The notes under the pieces: model-generated
Seen by the model: the letters and a program-made list of their open reading frames with translations, nothing else
Databases searched by the model: none
Told to the model about the DNA's origin: nothing
Made by a program: the position numbers and the translations under genes
Shown: positions 44,501 to 55,358 of the stretch, piece by piece
Layout: every line of letters begins with the position of its first letter
How positions within the stretch are numbered: position 1 is the first letter of the stretch
Assembly: GCF_024323335.1 (NCBI RefSeq)
Contig: NC_066581.1
Span: forward strand, 460,371,197 to 460,435,196
DNA: 64,000 nt
Source: Lathyrus oleraceus
Lineage: Eukaryota > Streptophyta > Magnoliopsida > Fabales > Fabaceae
Reading direction: 5' to 3'

Positions 44501-44642
44501 AGCTGTTAAGCAAGAGTGTGTGTCTACTTGATCAAAGTTGTGAAGCAAGATCAAGTGTGTGTCTTCTTGATCAAAGCTGTTAAGGAAGATCAAGAGTGTG
44601 TCTTCTTGATTGAAACTGTTAAGTAAAATCAAGAGTGTGTTA
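44501..44642 (+). repeat. Tandem ~45-bp array in the E 5' LTR
   Basis: About three and a half copies of a unit reading GCTGTTAAGCAAGATCAAG, then AGTGTGTGTCTTCTTGATCAAA. It lies in the transcribed part downstream of the TATA box. The 3' LTR carries a matching array at 51376-51518. Confidence 0.75.
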
Positions 44643-44999
44643 TTAAAAAGTGTGTTCTTTTCTCAAGGGATTGTTGTTTAAGATCATAGGTGTGATTGTA
44701 GGGAAGTGAGTGGGTTCTCATATCTAAGAGTGCTTAGGTAGAAATTGTACGGGTAGAGATTAGGTGAGAAAGACTGTAACTTGTTGAAGTGTACGGAGAG
44801 TCTTTGAACTAATTCCATTTTAGTGAATTTCCTTCCTGGCTTGGTAGCCCCCAGATGTAGGTGAGTTGGACCGAACTGGGTTAACAATTGCTTGTGTATT
44901 TTGAATTACCTTTCTATATCTTTTCTTTGTTAGTGTAATTCAAATATTAGTGTCGTGACATTGCATTCGACATCTCATATCTGATACCAGAATTTCTAT

Positions 45000-45011
45000 T
45001 GGTATCAGAGC
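45000..45011 (+). other. Primer-binding site of element E
   Basis: TGGTATCAGAGC, complementary to the 3' end of initiator methionine tRNA, the standard copia PBS, immediately after the LTR. Confidence 0.85.
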
Positions 45012-45064
45012 AGGCATCCTGCTCTGGTTCTGGGTGAGATCTAGAGACAATACTTTCTGGTACA

Positions 45065-47830
45065 ATGGAGAGAGATGGAGGATCTGTTCATAGGCCACCA
45101 ATTTTGGAAGGTTCTAACTATGACTATTGGAAGCCTCGAATGGTAGCCTTTCTAAAATCTCTTGATAAGAAGGCTTGGAAAGTTGTGTTAACAGGCTGGG
45201 TGTATCCTGTAATTACTAAAGAAGGAGAAGCCACTACTGAGAAGAATCCTGAAGAACAATGGTCCAAGGAGGAAGATGATCTAGCTCTTGGAAACTCTAA
45301 AGCATTGAATGCAATATTCAATGGGGTAGACAAGAATATTTTCAGGTTGGTAAACAACTATGAAGTGGCCAAAGATGCTTGGGACATTCTCAAGACCACT
45401 CATGAGGGCACCTCTAGGGTAAAGATGTCCAGACTTCAGCTGCTCACCTCCAAGTTTGAAAAATTAAGGATGAAAGAAGATGAAAACATTCATGAATTTC
45501 ACATGAGTATCCTTGAAATTGCTAATGCCTCAGGAGCCCAGGGAGAGAAGATGACAGATGAAAAACTGGTAAGGAAAATACTTAGGTCACTCCCTAAGAG
45601 ATTTGCAATGAAGGTGACTGCCATAGAAGAGTCTCAAGACATTTCCAACATGAGGGTTGATGAGATAATTGGTTACCTCCAAACCTTTGAGATAGGATTA
45701 AATGATGGTGTTGAAAAGAAAACAAAGAGCATGACCTTTATGTCAAACACAGAAGAAGAAAAGAGTCAGTAGGTTGACGAAGATTTGGTCAATGAAGTAG
45801 CAATGTTGGGAAGACAATTCAATAAACTGTTGAAAAAGATGGATGTAAGATCTAAGGAAAATGTCAGGAACATCTCATCTGACATCAGTAAATCCAACAA
45901 TGCTGGTAGAAGAGCAAGATCAGATGAGAAGCTCAAAGAAGGAAAAGAGGTACAGTGCTATGAATGTGATGGGTATGGACACATCAGGACTGAATGTGGA
46001 ACCTACCTCAAGAAGCAGAAGATGAGTCTTGCTGCCACTTGGTCTGGTGAAAGTGAAATAGAGGAGGCTGCAAATCTTGTGACTGCCTTGACAGGAAGAT
46101 GGGGATCTGATGAAGACTCAAGTGATGATGAAGTAACCTTTGAAGGATTGGCCTTTACCTACAGAAAGCTCTGTCGCAAAAGTGTAGAGTTGTGCAAACA
46201 AGTTGAAAGCCTAAAGAAGGAAATGACTCAATTTGAGAATGAGAAGGTAGAGTACTTAGAAACTATCTCCAAATTACAAACAGAGGCAGTGGTTCTGAAT
46301 GCCAAGCTAGTTGAAAATTCACAAGCTGAAATTCAGAAGATAGCACAACTGGAAAGTGAAAAGGCAGACCATGTAAAAACCATCTCTAAGCTGAAAACTG
46401 AAGCCATGTTCCTAAACTCTAAAATAGAAGAGATGACCAAGTATGTAAGGATATTAAGTAATGGATCTGACTCTTTAGACAAGATTCTCCAAACTGGACA
46501 AATGACTGGAGACAAATCTGGCATTGGGTATAATGACTCTAAGCCTGAGAACAGTAACACTGGAGCCAAACCTAAGTGCATCCATAATAAAACTAAACCT
46601 GTGATGTCACATCATATGTCACAACACCAGAGGAGAAAACAACAAAAGGGGAAACAACAAAGATGGAGATGTCATTACTGTGGGAAATTTGGTCATCTTA
46701 AGCCTTTCTGCTATAAACTTTATGGTTATCCTAGGCCTGTTCAACATCAGAATCACTATCAACTCAGATCCAAACAGCACAGACCTATCATAAAGAAGAA
46801 ATGGGTTCCTAAGATTAATGTTACAAGTCTAATAGATCACATTCCCCTCAGAGTCTCAGCCAAAGAAGAGTGGTACTTTGATAGTGGATGTTCCAGACAC
46901 ATGACTGGAAACCAAGACCTGCTAACTGACCTGCAGCATCATACCATATGCCATGTAACCTTTGGAGATGGAGCAGAAGGTGAAATCAAGGGAACAGGGA
47001 AACTTGATTGTCCTGGAGTTCCTGAACTTGACAAGGTTCTACTTGTTAAAGGGTTGACTGCAAATCTAATAAGCATCAGTCAACTATGTGATCAAGGTCT
47101 GAATGTTAACTTCACCAAAACTGAATGCCTAATCTCTAACAAAGATAGTGAAGTGATTATGAAAGGAACCAGGATCAAAGACAACTGCTACACGTGGAGC
47201 TCTCAAAAAGATTATTCCTTAAAGTGTTCCTATGTCAAAGAGAAAGTGATGAAGATAAGTATAGATACTAGAAGAACCCTCAAGAGTGATGAAAAACAAG
47301 TCTGTGGGAAATGTCAGACAAGGATGTCACACCAGAAGCTCAGACTTAACCTCACCTTCATAGGAGAAAAGGTTATGATGGCTCAAACAACTGAGAAGTT
47401 AGATCAAATAGGTGGACATGTGACAAGTCATGGGCAGTCTGGAACTAGAGAGAGCATTGTTGGAACTAGGACACAAGGGACTGTGTGCAAAAATGCCAAT
47501 AACAATATGGAGAAGATTGGGATGACATCTGTTCCTGCACATGTGGAATGTAAAAATAGTGCTCATATAGAAGATGAAAGCAGTTGGGCTCAACTGAGTT
47601 GGATGAAACTACTGATGATTGCATACAATGTCACAAACGATGTCATGACATTGTATTATGACAACCTAAATACTGAGACTAGGTCCACAAATCATATTCA
47701 GCACAGATGGACCAAGCACTGTTGTTACAATTATCACTCCATTAGAAAAATCATGGAAGACAAATTCATATCTCTAAAGCATGAACTAGAACTAGCTGAC
47801 AAAGTTGCAAGGAATTTGGGTGAAATTTAA
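45065..47830 (+). CDS. Element E gag-protease polyprotein with one in-frame TAG
   Basis: One frame of about 920 codons, interrupted only by a TAG at 45770-45772. The gag start MERDGGSVHRPP leads into a UBN2-type copia gag (LEGSNYDYWKPRM ... AWDILKTTHEGTSRVKMSRLQLL). A zinc knuckle CYECDGYGHIRTEC follows near 45956, then a coiled coil with heptads (about 46190-46450) and a second zinc knuckle CHYCGKFGHLKPFC near 46672. The protease site is WYFDSGCSRHMTG near 46873. After ISISQLCDQGLNVNF (pre-integrase) only VCGKCQTRMSHQKL remains of the integrase zinc region. The last 150 codons have no family resemblance I can see. Whether the TAG is read through or is a simple nonsense change cannot be told. 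Confidence 0.75.
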
Positions 47831-48148
47831 ATTGAATATGAGAGAGGGAAATTAGGGATTTGGACTCTTGTGGAATTATGGAAATTAAAGTGGAAGAGAA
47901 AAGGAAATAAAAATCGTGTCTTCCCTCTTAAAAGAAAGAGCCACATTAATGATAAATCATTCCCTAGCATTGAAAATAGTATCTATGCCCTCAGCACACA
48001 CTACCTAAACACAACAATTTTCGTCTCCATTCAACTTCTCAGAGGAACTCAGCTAGGGCAAAGGAAATTCTCTCAAAAGTTCTACAACATGTCTCAACAT
48101 CCATCATGATCTAGTTCAAAACTCACTCAGCATGACAAGACTCCTTCC
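47831..48148 (+). other. Spacer between gag-pro and env-like ORF of E
   Basis: About 320 bp. It starts after the gag-pro stop and shows no conserved domain. In an autonomous Sirevirus the integrase-RT-RNase H block would stand upstream of this point. Confidence 0.5.
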
Positions 48149-49803
48149 ATGGAGTGTCTAGACGAAGACGTACTGGACGTCACTCCACTTTGTGTGATAC
48201 CCGGTGATGCACCAGGCCCATCCTCCACAACTAGAAGCAAACCAGGTAACATCCCTGATAAATCTTCTCTGCCAAAAGACATGCATTATGCTGATCGTGC
48301 CATTAGGAACCTAGTGACTAGGATTCTATGTGAAGGATGTTCAGTCAAAGGGGTTTCTACCCCTCTGTCTAGAAGGGATCCCTCACCTGAGGAGGAACCC
48401 CATGCTGATAAAGATGATGACTCATCTAGATCAGAAAAGGAAGTTGCTGCTGAGGGGCTATGCTCTCTAGGTAAAACCCTACCTAGCAAGAAACCAGAAA
48501 AAATGTCTCAGGAGAATATTATTGACCTAGAGGAAGAAAGCTCTGAAGAAGAGGATGATCCTTTGGTCCATCTTGTAAAACCTAGTGTAGCTGAGAAACT
48601 GAGAACTAGGAAAGGGAAAAGTGTGGCTAAAATGAGAACAACAAGAGTGAAAAAGGCTGCTGGTGTAGGACCCTCAAAATCCTGGAGCAAAGTTGAGGTT
48701 AGGAAAAGGAAAGAAAGAGACAGTTCTGATTCTGAGGAGGATGTCGAAGACGATGTCCCAGACATCTCCCTTGCAAAAAGGCAGGTTGTTCAGAAGTCTC
48801 CTAGCAAAGTTGTTGCTGTGCTCCTAGACAATATCTCCTTTCATTTAGAAGATGGTGCTGCAAAATGGAAATTTGTCATTCAGAGGAGGATAGCTGTTGA
48901 AAGAGAGTTTGGAAAAGAGGTTGTATAGGTAAAGGAAGTAATTGATTTGATCAAAAATGTTGGACTAATGAAGATTGTGGTAGCTCTACCCCAATGTTAT
49001 AAGGGGTTGGTAAAAGAGTTTATTGTGAATATCCCTGAGGATATTTATGAAAAGAGCAGCAGGGAGTTCTACAAGGTGTAAGGGGAAAATGTGTGAAATT
49101 CTCACCAAGTATTATCAACAAGTTCATAGGAAGAGGAACTGATGGAGGAGTGGACCTAGAGACTACAGACAATAAGGTCTGTTGGGTCATTACAGCTGGC
49201 CAAGTTAAGGAATGGCCTAGTAGGAATCACTTATCAGCTGGCAAGCTCATTGTCAAATATGCCATCTTACACAAGATTGGTTCAGCCAACTGGGTGCCTA
49301 CTAATCATATCTCTACCATCTCCATTGTTCTTGGAAGAATCATTCATGCAATTGGAACCAATATAAACTATGACTTTGGAAAGCTTATATTTGATCAAAC
49401 CATCAGACATGCCTCTACAAGTGCTGTGAAGTTACCCATTGCCTTCCCATCCATTATTTATGGGATTATCGTGATTCAACAACCATGGATTATTAATACA
49501 AAGGACATGCCAACCAGAAGAAAACCCCCTCTATCCATTCATTATAAGCTGTTTGAGGGAAGTCATGTCAATGATGTTGTCATGACATATGCCAGAAGGG
49601 AGCCTGCATCTCAAGGGAGCTTAATTGACCAACTAAAAGATACCTGCAAGGAATTGGAAAATGGCATAAGAATTCAGATACAAAAGGAAGAAATGGAGAA
49701 GGCTGCTAAGAATTCAGATACAAAAGCCCAATCCAGTGGCAACTCTGAAAGCTATGAAGGCTCTGAAGGTGAAGGTGAAGGTGATACCTCTTCCTCTGAT
49801 TGA
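48149..49803 (+). pseudogene. Element E env-like ORF, disrupted
   Basis: The first part (48149-48928) is acidic and Ser-rich, with a Lys/Glu segment (VRKRKERDSSDSEEDVEDD) and the N-terminal edge of the env-like domain. The frame ends in a TAG at 48926-48928, continues to a TAA at 49079-49081, then shifts by one to 49093-49803. The latter holds KFSPSIINKFIGRG, VCWVITAGQVKEWP, LSAGKLIVKYAILHKIGSANWVPTNH and LPIAFPSIIYGIIV, the 'putative plant transposon protein' domain of Sirevirus env-like ORFs. The tail is acidic and Gly/Ser-rich. No clear signal peptide or membrane anchor is seen. Confidence 0.7.
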
Positions 49804-50662
49804 TGGTTTTTTTTAAACTGGTATGCTGGGGTGAAGTTTGTGAGGTATGCTGGGAAGATTGATGTTTTAGAAGCTGTTCTGGTGCTGCTGTGTTGAAGAC
49901 TGAAGTTTTCTTGTTTTTTTAAATTGTGTAATTTGTGGCAGTCCTCATTGATGTTTGTTTGTAATGTTTTGGGCTCTTAATGAGTTCCTTGGATTTTTTC
50001 ATTATCTCAGCTATCACAGTTGTGTATGGTGATGGTTTGTACCTCCTGAACAATTATGTTTTAACATTTTTAATGTTATAACATCTGTGCTGACATTCTC
50101 TGATAGACTAATTGACATTTATTTTGTCTAATTGGTCACCTTTGGTCAATTTTTGACTAAAAAGGGGGAGGAGTGTTAATGTGGAATATGGAAGCAGTTA
50201 TGGAGTGGTGAGTTGTATATGTGGAGTGGTGAGTTGTATATAGCTGAATAGAAGGACAACTATTATTGAAGGAAGTGCACAGGTGTTAAAACAGAATGTT
50301 GTTCTGTTTTAGAGATGTCAAAGTGGATGTCTGATATGGTGCACAGGTGTTGATGTTGAAGCAGATGTCAGAATGACATTCTGTTCTGTTACAGGTGCTG
50401 TGATTACAGTAGCTGTTATGATCATGGAGGTTGTTTGTTGTATGCACAGATTAAGGGGGAGAAGGAGTACCCTTGTGCATTTGTGTGTCTTACTAGTTGC
50501 ATCCATAACTAGTAATTCTGTTTTTGTTGCACAGATTTGGGGGGAGGAAAAGTACCCTTGTGCATGTGTGTATTACTAGGAGCTATAACTAGTAATTGTA
50601 TTTGCTTCTGCTGCAAAAAGGACAGATATATGTTTTAGCCAAAATTTGCCAAAGGGGGAGTT
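49804..50662 (+). other. Element E 3' region with multiple polypurine tracts
   Basis: PPT-like runs lie at about 50160 (AAAAAGGGGGAGGAG), 50452 (TTAAGGGGGAGAAGG), 50537 (TTTGGGGGGAGG) and 50651 (CAAAGGGGGAGT, adjoining the LTR). Between them is a repeated block: 'ggagtggtgagttgtatat' occurs twice near 50204-50240, and 'gcacaggtgtt' occurs at 50277 and 50341. The TACCCTTGTGCAT word follows both inner PPT tracts. Repeated PPT signals are known for Sireviruses. Confidence 0.7.
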
Positions 50663-51210
50663 TGTTGATTCTAAGTGTTGGCAGCAATTTTGGTAAAACA
50701 AAGAGTGTTCACAAGATGTCATGTGTGATGTCTTAACATGAGATATCCTATGTACCTGCTGGAATTCAAGAACATGATCATGCAGGATTGTATCAGAATG
50801 TCATAATGACATGGCATCTGATGTTGTGTACCTGCTGGAGTTTGACTGAAAGACATGTTCATGTAGGATTGTTTCAGAATGTCATACACAAGGTCATGGC
50901 ATCTTATATGGTTGTACCTGCTGGAAGTTATAAAAGGACTTATTGAATTATGCAGGATTTTTCTAGGATGTCAGACCCGATGTCATGACATCCTGTACAC
51001 AGAACATTCAGTATGAATGTCTGGTGTTTTGTGATTGCACAATTAATGGAAATCTATGTATGATTGAAGATTTGATTGGCAGGCGCATTCAATCATGGAT
51101 TACAACCTGATTTACTTATTTTCCAAAGATATCTAACAGCTGTCATGAATAGATTTAATTGGAAAATAGATTTAGGGTTTTCAAGAGGTCCAAGCCCAGC
51201 TGAAAGCTTC

Positions 51211-51218
51211 TATAAAAA
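51211..51218 (+). promoter_or_regulatory. TATA box of element E 3' LTR
   Basis: TATAAAAA in GCTTCTATAAAAAGGGACTTGG, identical to the 5' LTR. It could fire outward into the antisense strand of the Ogre C gag-pro region. Confidence 0.6.
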
Positions 51219-51375
51219 GGGACTTGGAAAACCTGTTTGAACACACAACCAATACTAGGCGAAATATAGAGAGAAATATAGGGTTTGTGTTTGTTTAGTC
51301 ATGAGACTTGTAGGTCATTCAACTCATCCATTGATGATTGAATTGGATTGATTTGTGGTTGTAATTTGTCACTCT

Positions 51376-51518
51376 AAAGCTGTTAAGCAAGAGTGTGTGT
51401 CTACTCGATCAAAGCTGTGAAGCAAGATCAAGTGTGTGTCTTCTTGATCAAAGTTGTTAAGCAAGATCAAGAGTGTGTCTTCTTGATTGAAACTGTGAAG
51501 TAAAATCAAGAGTGTGTT
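51376..51518 (+). repeat. Tandem ~45-bp array in the E 3' LTR
   Basis: The counterpart of 44501-44642, with the same unit order and a few substitutions (for example CTACTCGATC for CTACTTGATC), so the array predates the insertion. Confidence 0.7.
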
Positions 51519-51874
51519 ATTGAAAAGTGTGTTCTTTTCTCAAGGGATTGTTGTTTAAGATCACAGGTGTGATTGTAGGGAAGTGAGTGGGTTCTCATGT
51601 CTAAGAGTGCTTAGGTAGAGATTGCATGGGTAGAGATTAGGTGAGAAAGACTATAACTTGTTGAAGTGTACGAAGAGTCTTTGAACTAATTCTATTTTAG
51701 TGAATTTCCTTCCTGGCTTGGTAGCCCCCAAATGTACGTGAGTTGGACCGAATTGGGTTAACAATTGCTTGTGTATTTTGAATTACCTTTCTATATGTTT
51801 TCTCTGTTAGTGTAATTCAGATATTAGTGTCGTGACATTGCATTCGACATCTCATATCTGATACTAGAATTTCA

Positions 51875-51879
51875 AGTGT
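51875..51879. other. Right target-site duplication of element E (AGTGT)
   Basis: AGTGT after the LTR end TTTCA, identical to 43781-43785. Confidence 0.85.
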
Positions 51880-54800
51880 GGATGAAACCTCCACTCTAGA
51901 ACAGCCCACGCTCGTTGGAAATGCCTGAAGAATACCCTATGCCAGCCCGAGATTTATTATCTTCCAGCTTAATCATTTGTCCTAAACCAGTAGTTGTACC
52001 ATTCTCAATGGCCAACTACGCATCATTATAGGAAGAAAATGAAGAAGGTCCTTTCCTTGAAGGTTCAGCAATAGACAAGGCTTGGAACGGAGTTCCAACC
52101 TCATCCTCAGCGCCTATGTAGGAAAAAGAAGATAAATGGATTACCAAGAGAGCCTTCTCTCCCCCTATCACCACCAACTTCTTATTCTTGACGAACTTTA
52201 ACTTCTGGTGTAGGGTAGATGTCATGGCGCCTGCCTCGTGAATCCATGGTCTGCCAAGCAAACAACTATATGATGGGTGGATATCCATGACCTGGAAAGT
52301 GATATGGAAATCACTAGGTCCAATCTTGATCGGGAGTTCAACTTCACCGATCACAGTTTTCCTTGATCCATCAAAAGCCTTAACAACCACTCCACTCTGC
52401 CTCATGGGAGGCCCCTGGTAAGAAAGTTTGGCCAGAGTGGATTTTGGCAACACATTAAGCGATGACCCTGTGTCTACCAACACATTAGACAAGGAATCAT
52501 CCTTGTAGTTCATGGAAATGTGTAAATCCAAATTATAGTCTTTTCCCTCCTCGGGAAGATCAGCATCGCAAAAGCTCAAATTGTTACAAGCAGTTATGTT
52601 TGCGACAATGCTATCAAACTGTTCAATTGTGACATCGTGATCCACATATTCCACGTCCAACACCCTCTGCAAAGCTTCACAGTGTGGCTTTGAATTCATC
52701 AACAAGGATAATATAGATATATTTGATGGGGTTTGAAGCAGCTGATCAAAAGCATTATACTCGCTCCTCTTGATGAGCCTCAGAATCTCATCACAGTCCT
52801 CTTTCAATATGCCATGCTGGCCTACAGGGACATGAGTTTTAACAATAACATTAGGGTCAACGCCCTTCACAACAAGTGCCGGATTCAGAGAAGTCCCCAC
52901 AGGACCAACAGGATTAACATCAGTAGTTCTTCGCATGTCACCTTGGGGTTTCGGTGGCGCCGAGAAAACACAACCACTGCGGGTCACACCACTGACATCT
53001 GATATACTCATAACAGAAGTGGAGGGCAACGAAACCTCCTTCCCATCTTCTAACACGACTGCATTATACCAGAAAGGAACAGCTTTGTCAGAAGAATACG
53101 GGACAGGGCCCGCTGGGTTGATCATAAAAGTAGGAGAAACCTTCTTCTTGTTGTCATCATATCTGACAACAACAGGTTCTGGTATTCTGAAAACAGGGGA
53201 AATAACATTCACTTCATCCTCATTGCGATTCTGAAGTGTCTTGATCATACCCTGATCCAGCATCTCTTGGATGTCCTTTCTGACATGGCGGCATCCTCTC
53301 TCGTTAACAGTGCACACCTGGCACCTGTCATGATCATGCTCGTAGTGACTATATCCACATAACAGTTTATGCATCTCGACCAAAGATTGTCTGATGTGAC
53401 GAACATACAAGACTTTATATTTCCCAGGGTAACCCTGGTCCATGTTCACCGCAGCTTTCCCATGCTCGGGCAATGGGTTCTTCTTCACATTCGGACCTGC
53501 GTCCTCGAAAAACAAAATCCCACTTCTAAATAGGTCTTGAACCTTGGTCTTCTGGGGATAGCAGTTCTCCACATCATGTCCGGGAGCATCGGAATGATAT
53601 ACACAATGTAGCTCAGGCTTGTACCACCACTGAGGGTTGGTCGATAAAACAGGTCGGTCTCGTGGAGTAATCAGCTTTCTGTCTATCAACGAAGGATAGA
53701 GCTCAGCATATGTCATTGGATTTGGATCAAAAGTGACCCTCTTCCTATCATAGCTGGTGCTGGTATTGGTGTTGTTTCGAGGTTGGTAGGCCTGCTGTTA
53801 CGGACAATGCTGTTGTTGATATTGTTGATGATGTTATTGTTGTTGATAATGTTGAGCTTCCTTGAAAGCAGGTGCTATATGAGCCACCTGGTGTTGGCTG
53901 ACAGCAGGGCGAACTGTCTTCCTCTTCACATAGGGTCTTCGTTTGATATGGGAAGACACAACATGTGCCTCTCCCTCTTCCTTCTTTGCAAAGCCCCCAT
54001 AACGCTTTGCAGAAGAGCCTTCATCCCTGGTCAGACGTCATTCCCGGACTCCTTCCTCTAGCCTCATCCCCATGTTCACCATTTTGGTGAAGTCCGAGGC
54101 AACACTAGCTATAATCCTCTCATAATAAAATGAACTCAAGGTCTTCAAAAAGATCTTGGTCATTTCCTTCTCCTCGAGGGGTGGCACAATTTGAGCGGCC
54201 AACTCACGCCATCTCTGGGCGTACTCCTTGAATGTTTCCTTCTCTTTCTGGGACATTGCCCTCAGCTGGTCCCTATCGGGAGCCATATCAACATTATACT
54301 TGTATTGCTTGATGAATCGCCAAGATCATTGAAAGAGCGGATGTTCGCGCTGTCCAGACCCATGTACCATATGAGAGCGGCACCGGACAGGCTGTCCTAA
54401 AAATAGAGGATAAGGAGTTAATCATTGTCAGTATGAGTCGACATCTTGCGAGCGTACATCACAAGATGGCTGAGAGGGCAAGTGTTTCCCTTATACTTTT
54501 CAAAGTCAGGCTCTTTGAACATTATAGGAGTCTTGACGTTGGGCACAAGGCACAACTCAGCAGCAGACTTACCAAAGAGGTCCTTCCCTCTTAGAGTCTT
54601 CAGTTCCTTGCGCAGCTCAAGGAATTGGTCGTTCATGGCATTCATCTTCTCATAAACATCTGGGCCCTCAGATGGCTCAGAATGATATATGGTGTCTTTG
54701 ACTCTAAGTAAAGTGTGCACAATGGCAGGTGGCATAACAAAGACCGGGCTAGATGCCGGTAGAGAAGCGAAAGTCGGAGCGAGGCCTTCAGGCACGAAGT

Positions 54801-55091
54801 TGGAGGGGATCCCCAGGGAAACCCGACTAGCATATTAGGCGCAAAGTGAGCAGTGGCGGCGGGCACAGTAGAGGAAGCTACCTCTGAAATAACCGTCCTC
54901 GCAGGAGGAGTTGCAGGTGTTGGAGATGACTGGCTCTGAGCAGCCAGTACTGACTCCATCATGGCAGTCAGCCTAGCTACTTCCTCTTTCAGTTCACAGT
55001 TCTCTTGTTCAAGATGATCCATCAACTTTGGAAGATTTGCCCTGGTGTTATACCGGTGCGTAAGCTTGTCTTCAAAATAGATGAAGAGCAA
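51880..55091 (-). pseudogene. Ogre C gag-protease polyprotein, main part
   Basis: Read on the minus strand the protein starts near 55091 (FEDKLTHRYNTRAN, then coiled coil LMDHLEQENCELKEEVARL). It changes frame near 54800 and again near 54410, and has several stops up to 53720. The long open part at 52016-53716 (566 codons) has the zinc knuckle CVYHSDAPGHDVENC (CX2HX5HX4C) and the protease with LVDTGSSLNVLPKS (DTG at 52467-52475) and VMDIHPSYSCLLGRPWIHEAGA. A stop at about 52016 is followed by GLGQMIKLEDNKSRAGIGYSSG, a glycine pattern like a G-patch, and then element E. The protease is the only one in the window with its active site. Confidence 0.85.
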
Positions 55092-55358
55092 AGAGTTAGA
55101 CCACTGATCAAGAAACCCTGAACAAAACTTGCTTATGCATATGATGCATGTAATGTTTGTGCATATGATTTATTATTTTTTTATCAGAGGAGCTTTATAG
55201 AGATCTATTTGCAAATATTTTGGAAATATTAATCTTTTAAGATATATAATGGAATATTCATATCAATAATATTTGGAGAAATTTTTACACCAAAGAAGTA
55301 CAGTCTTGGTAACCAAATAAAATACAAGAAGAAATGAGAATAAACATCCTATGGAGCC
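55092..55358 (-). other. ORF1-gag spacer, Ogre C
   Basis: A/T-rich spacer of about 265 bp. On the minus strand it contains ATGCATAAGCAAGTTTTG (55122-55139), like the A motif TGCATAAGCAGGTTTTG at 5781 but with AAG for AGG at the would-be splice end. No long ORF. Confidence 0.4.

Larger units (their letters stand above)
43786..44998 (+). repeat. Element E 5' LTR (1213 bp)
   Basis: Begins TGTAGATTCTAAG and ends GAATTTCTA just before the PBS. It pairs with 50663-51874. About eleven mismatches are counted by eye over the first 330 bp. It contains three 'GTACCTGCTG' repeat units, a TATA box and a ~45-bp tandem array. The extra T near the end (CTA instead of CA) is unusual. Confidence 0.9.
43786..51874 (+). 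mobile_element. Complete, pol-less Sirevirus-like Ty1/copia element E
   Basis: About 8.1 kb between AGTGT duplications, with LTRs of about 1.2 kb, a methionine-tRNA-type PBS, gag-protease, an env-like ORF, several PPT-like tracts, and TATA boxes. No RT or RNase H motif is found on any frame between the protease (about 46870) and the env-like region (48149), and only a scrap of the integrase zinc region remains. It must rely on another element's pol. The layout gag-PR then env-like suggests derivation from a Sirevirus by an internal deletion. Confidence 0.85.
50663..51874 (+). repeat. Element E 3' LTR (1212 bp)
   Basis: Starts TGTTGATTCTAAGTG after the PPT and ends ACTAGAATTTCA. It is followed by the AGTGT duplication. 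It has the same internal repeats and TATA box as the 5' LTR. Several mismatches with the 5' LTR are C/T or G/A changes, as expected after cytosine methylation. Confidence 0.9.
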
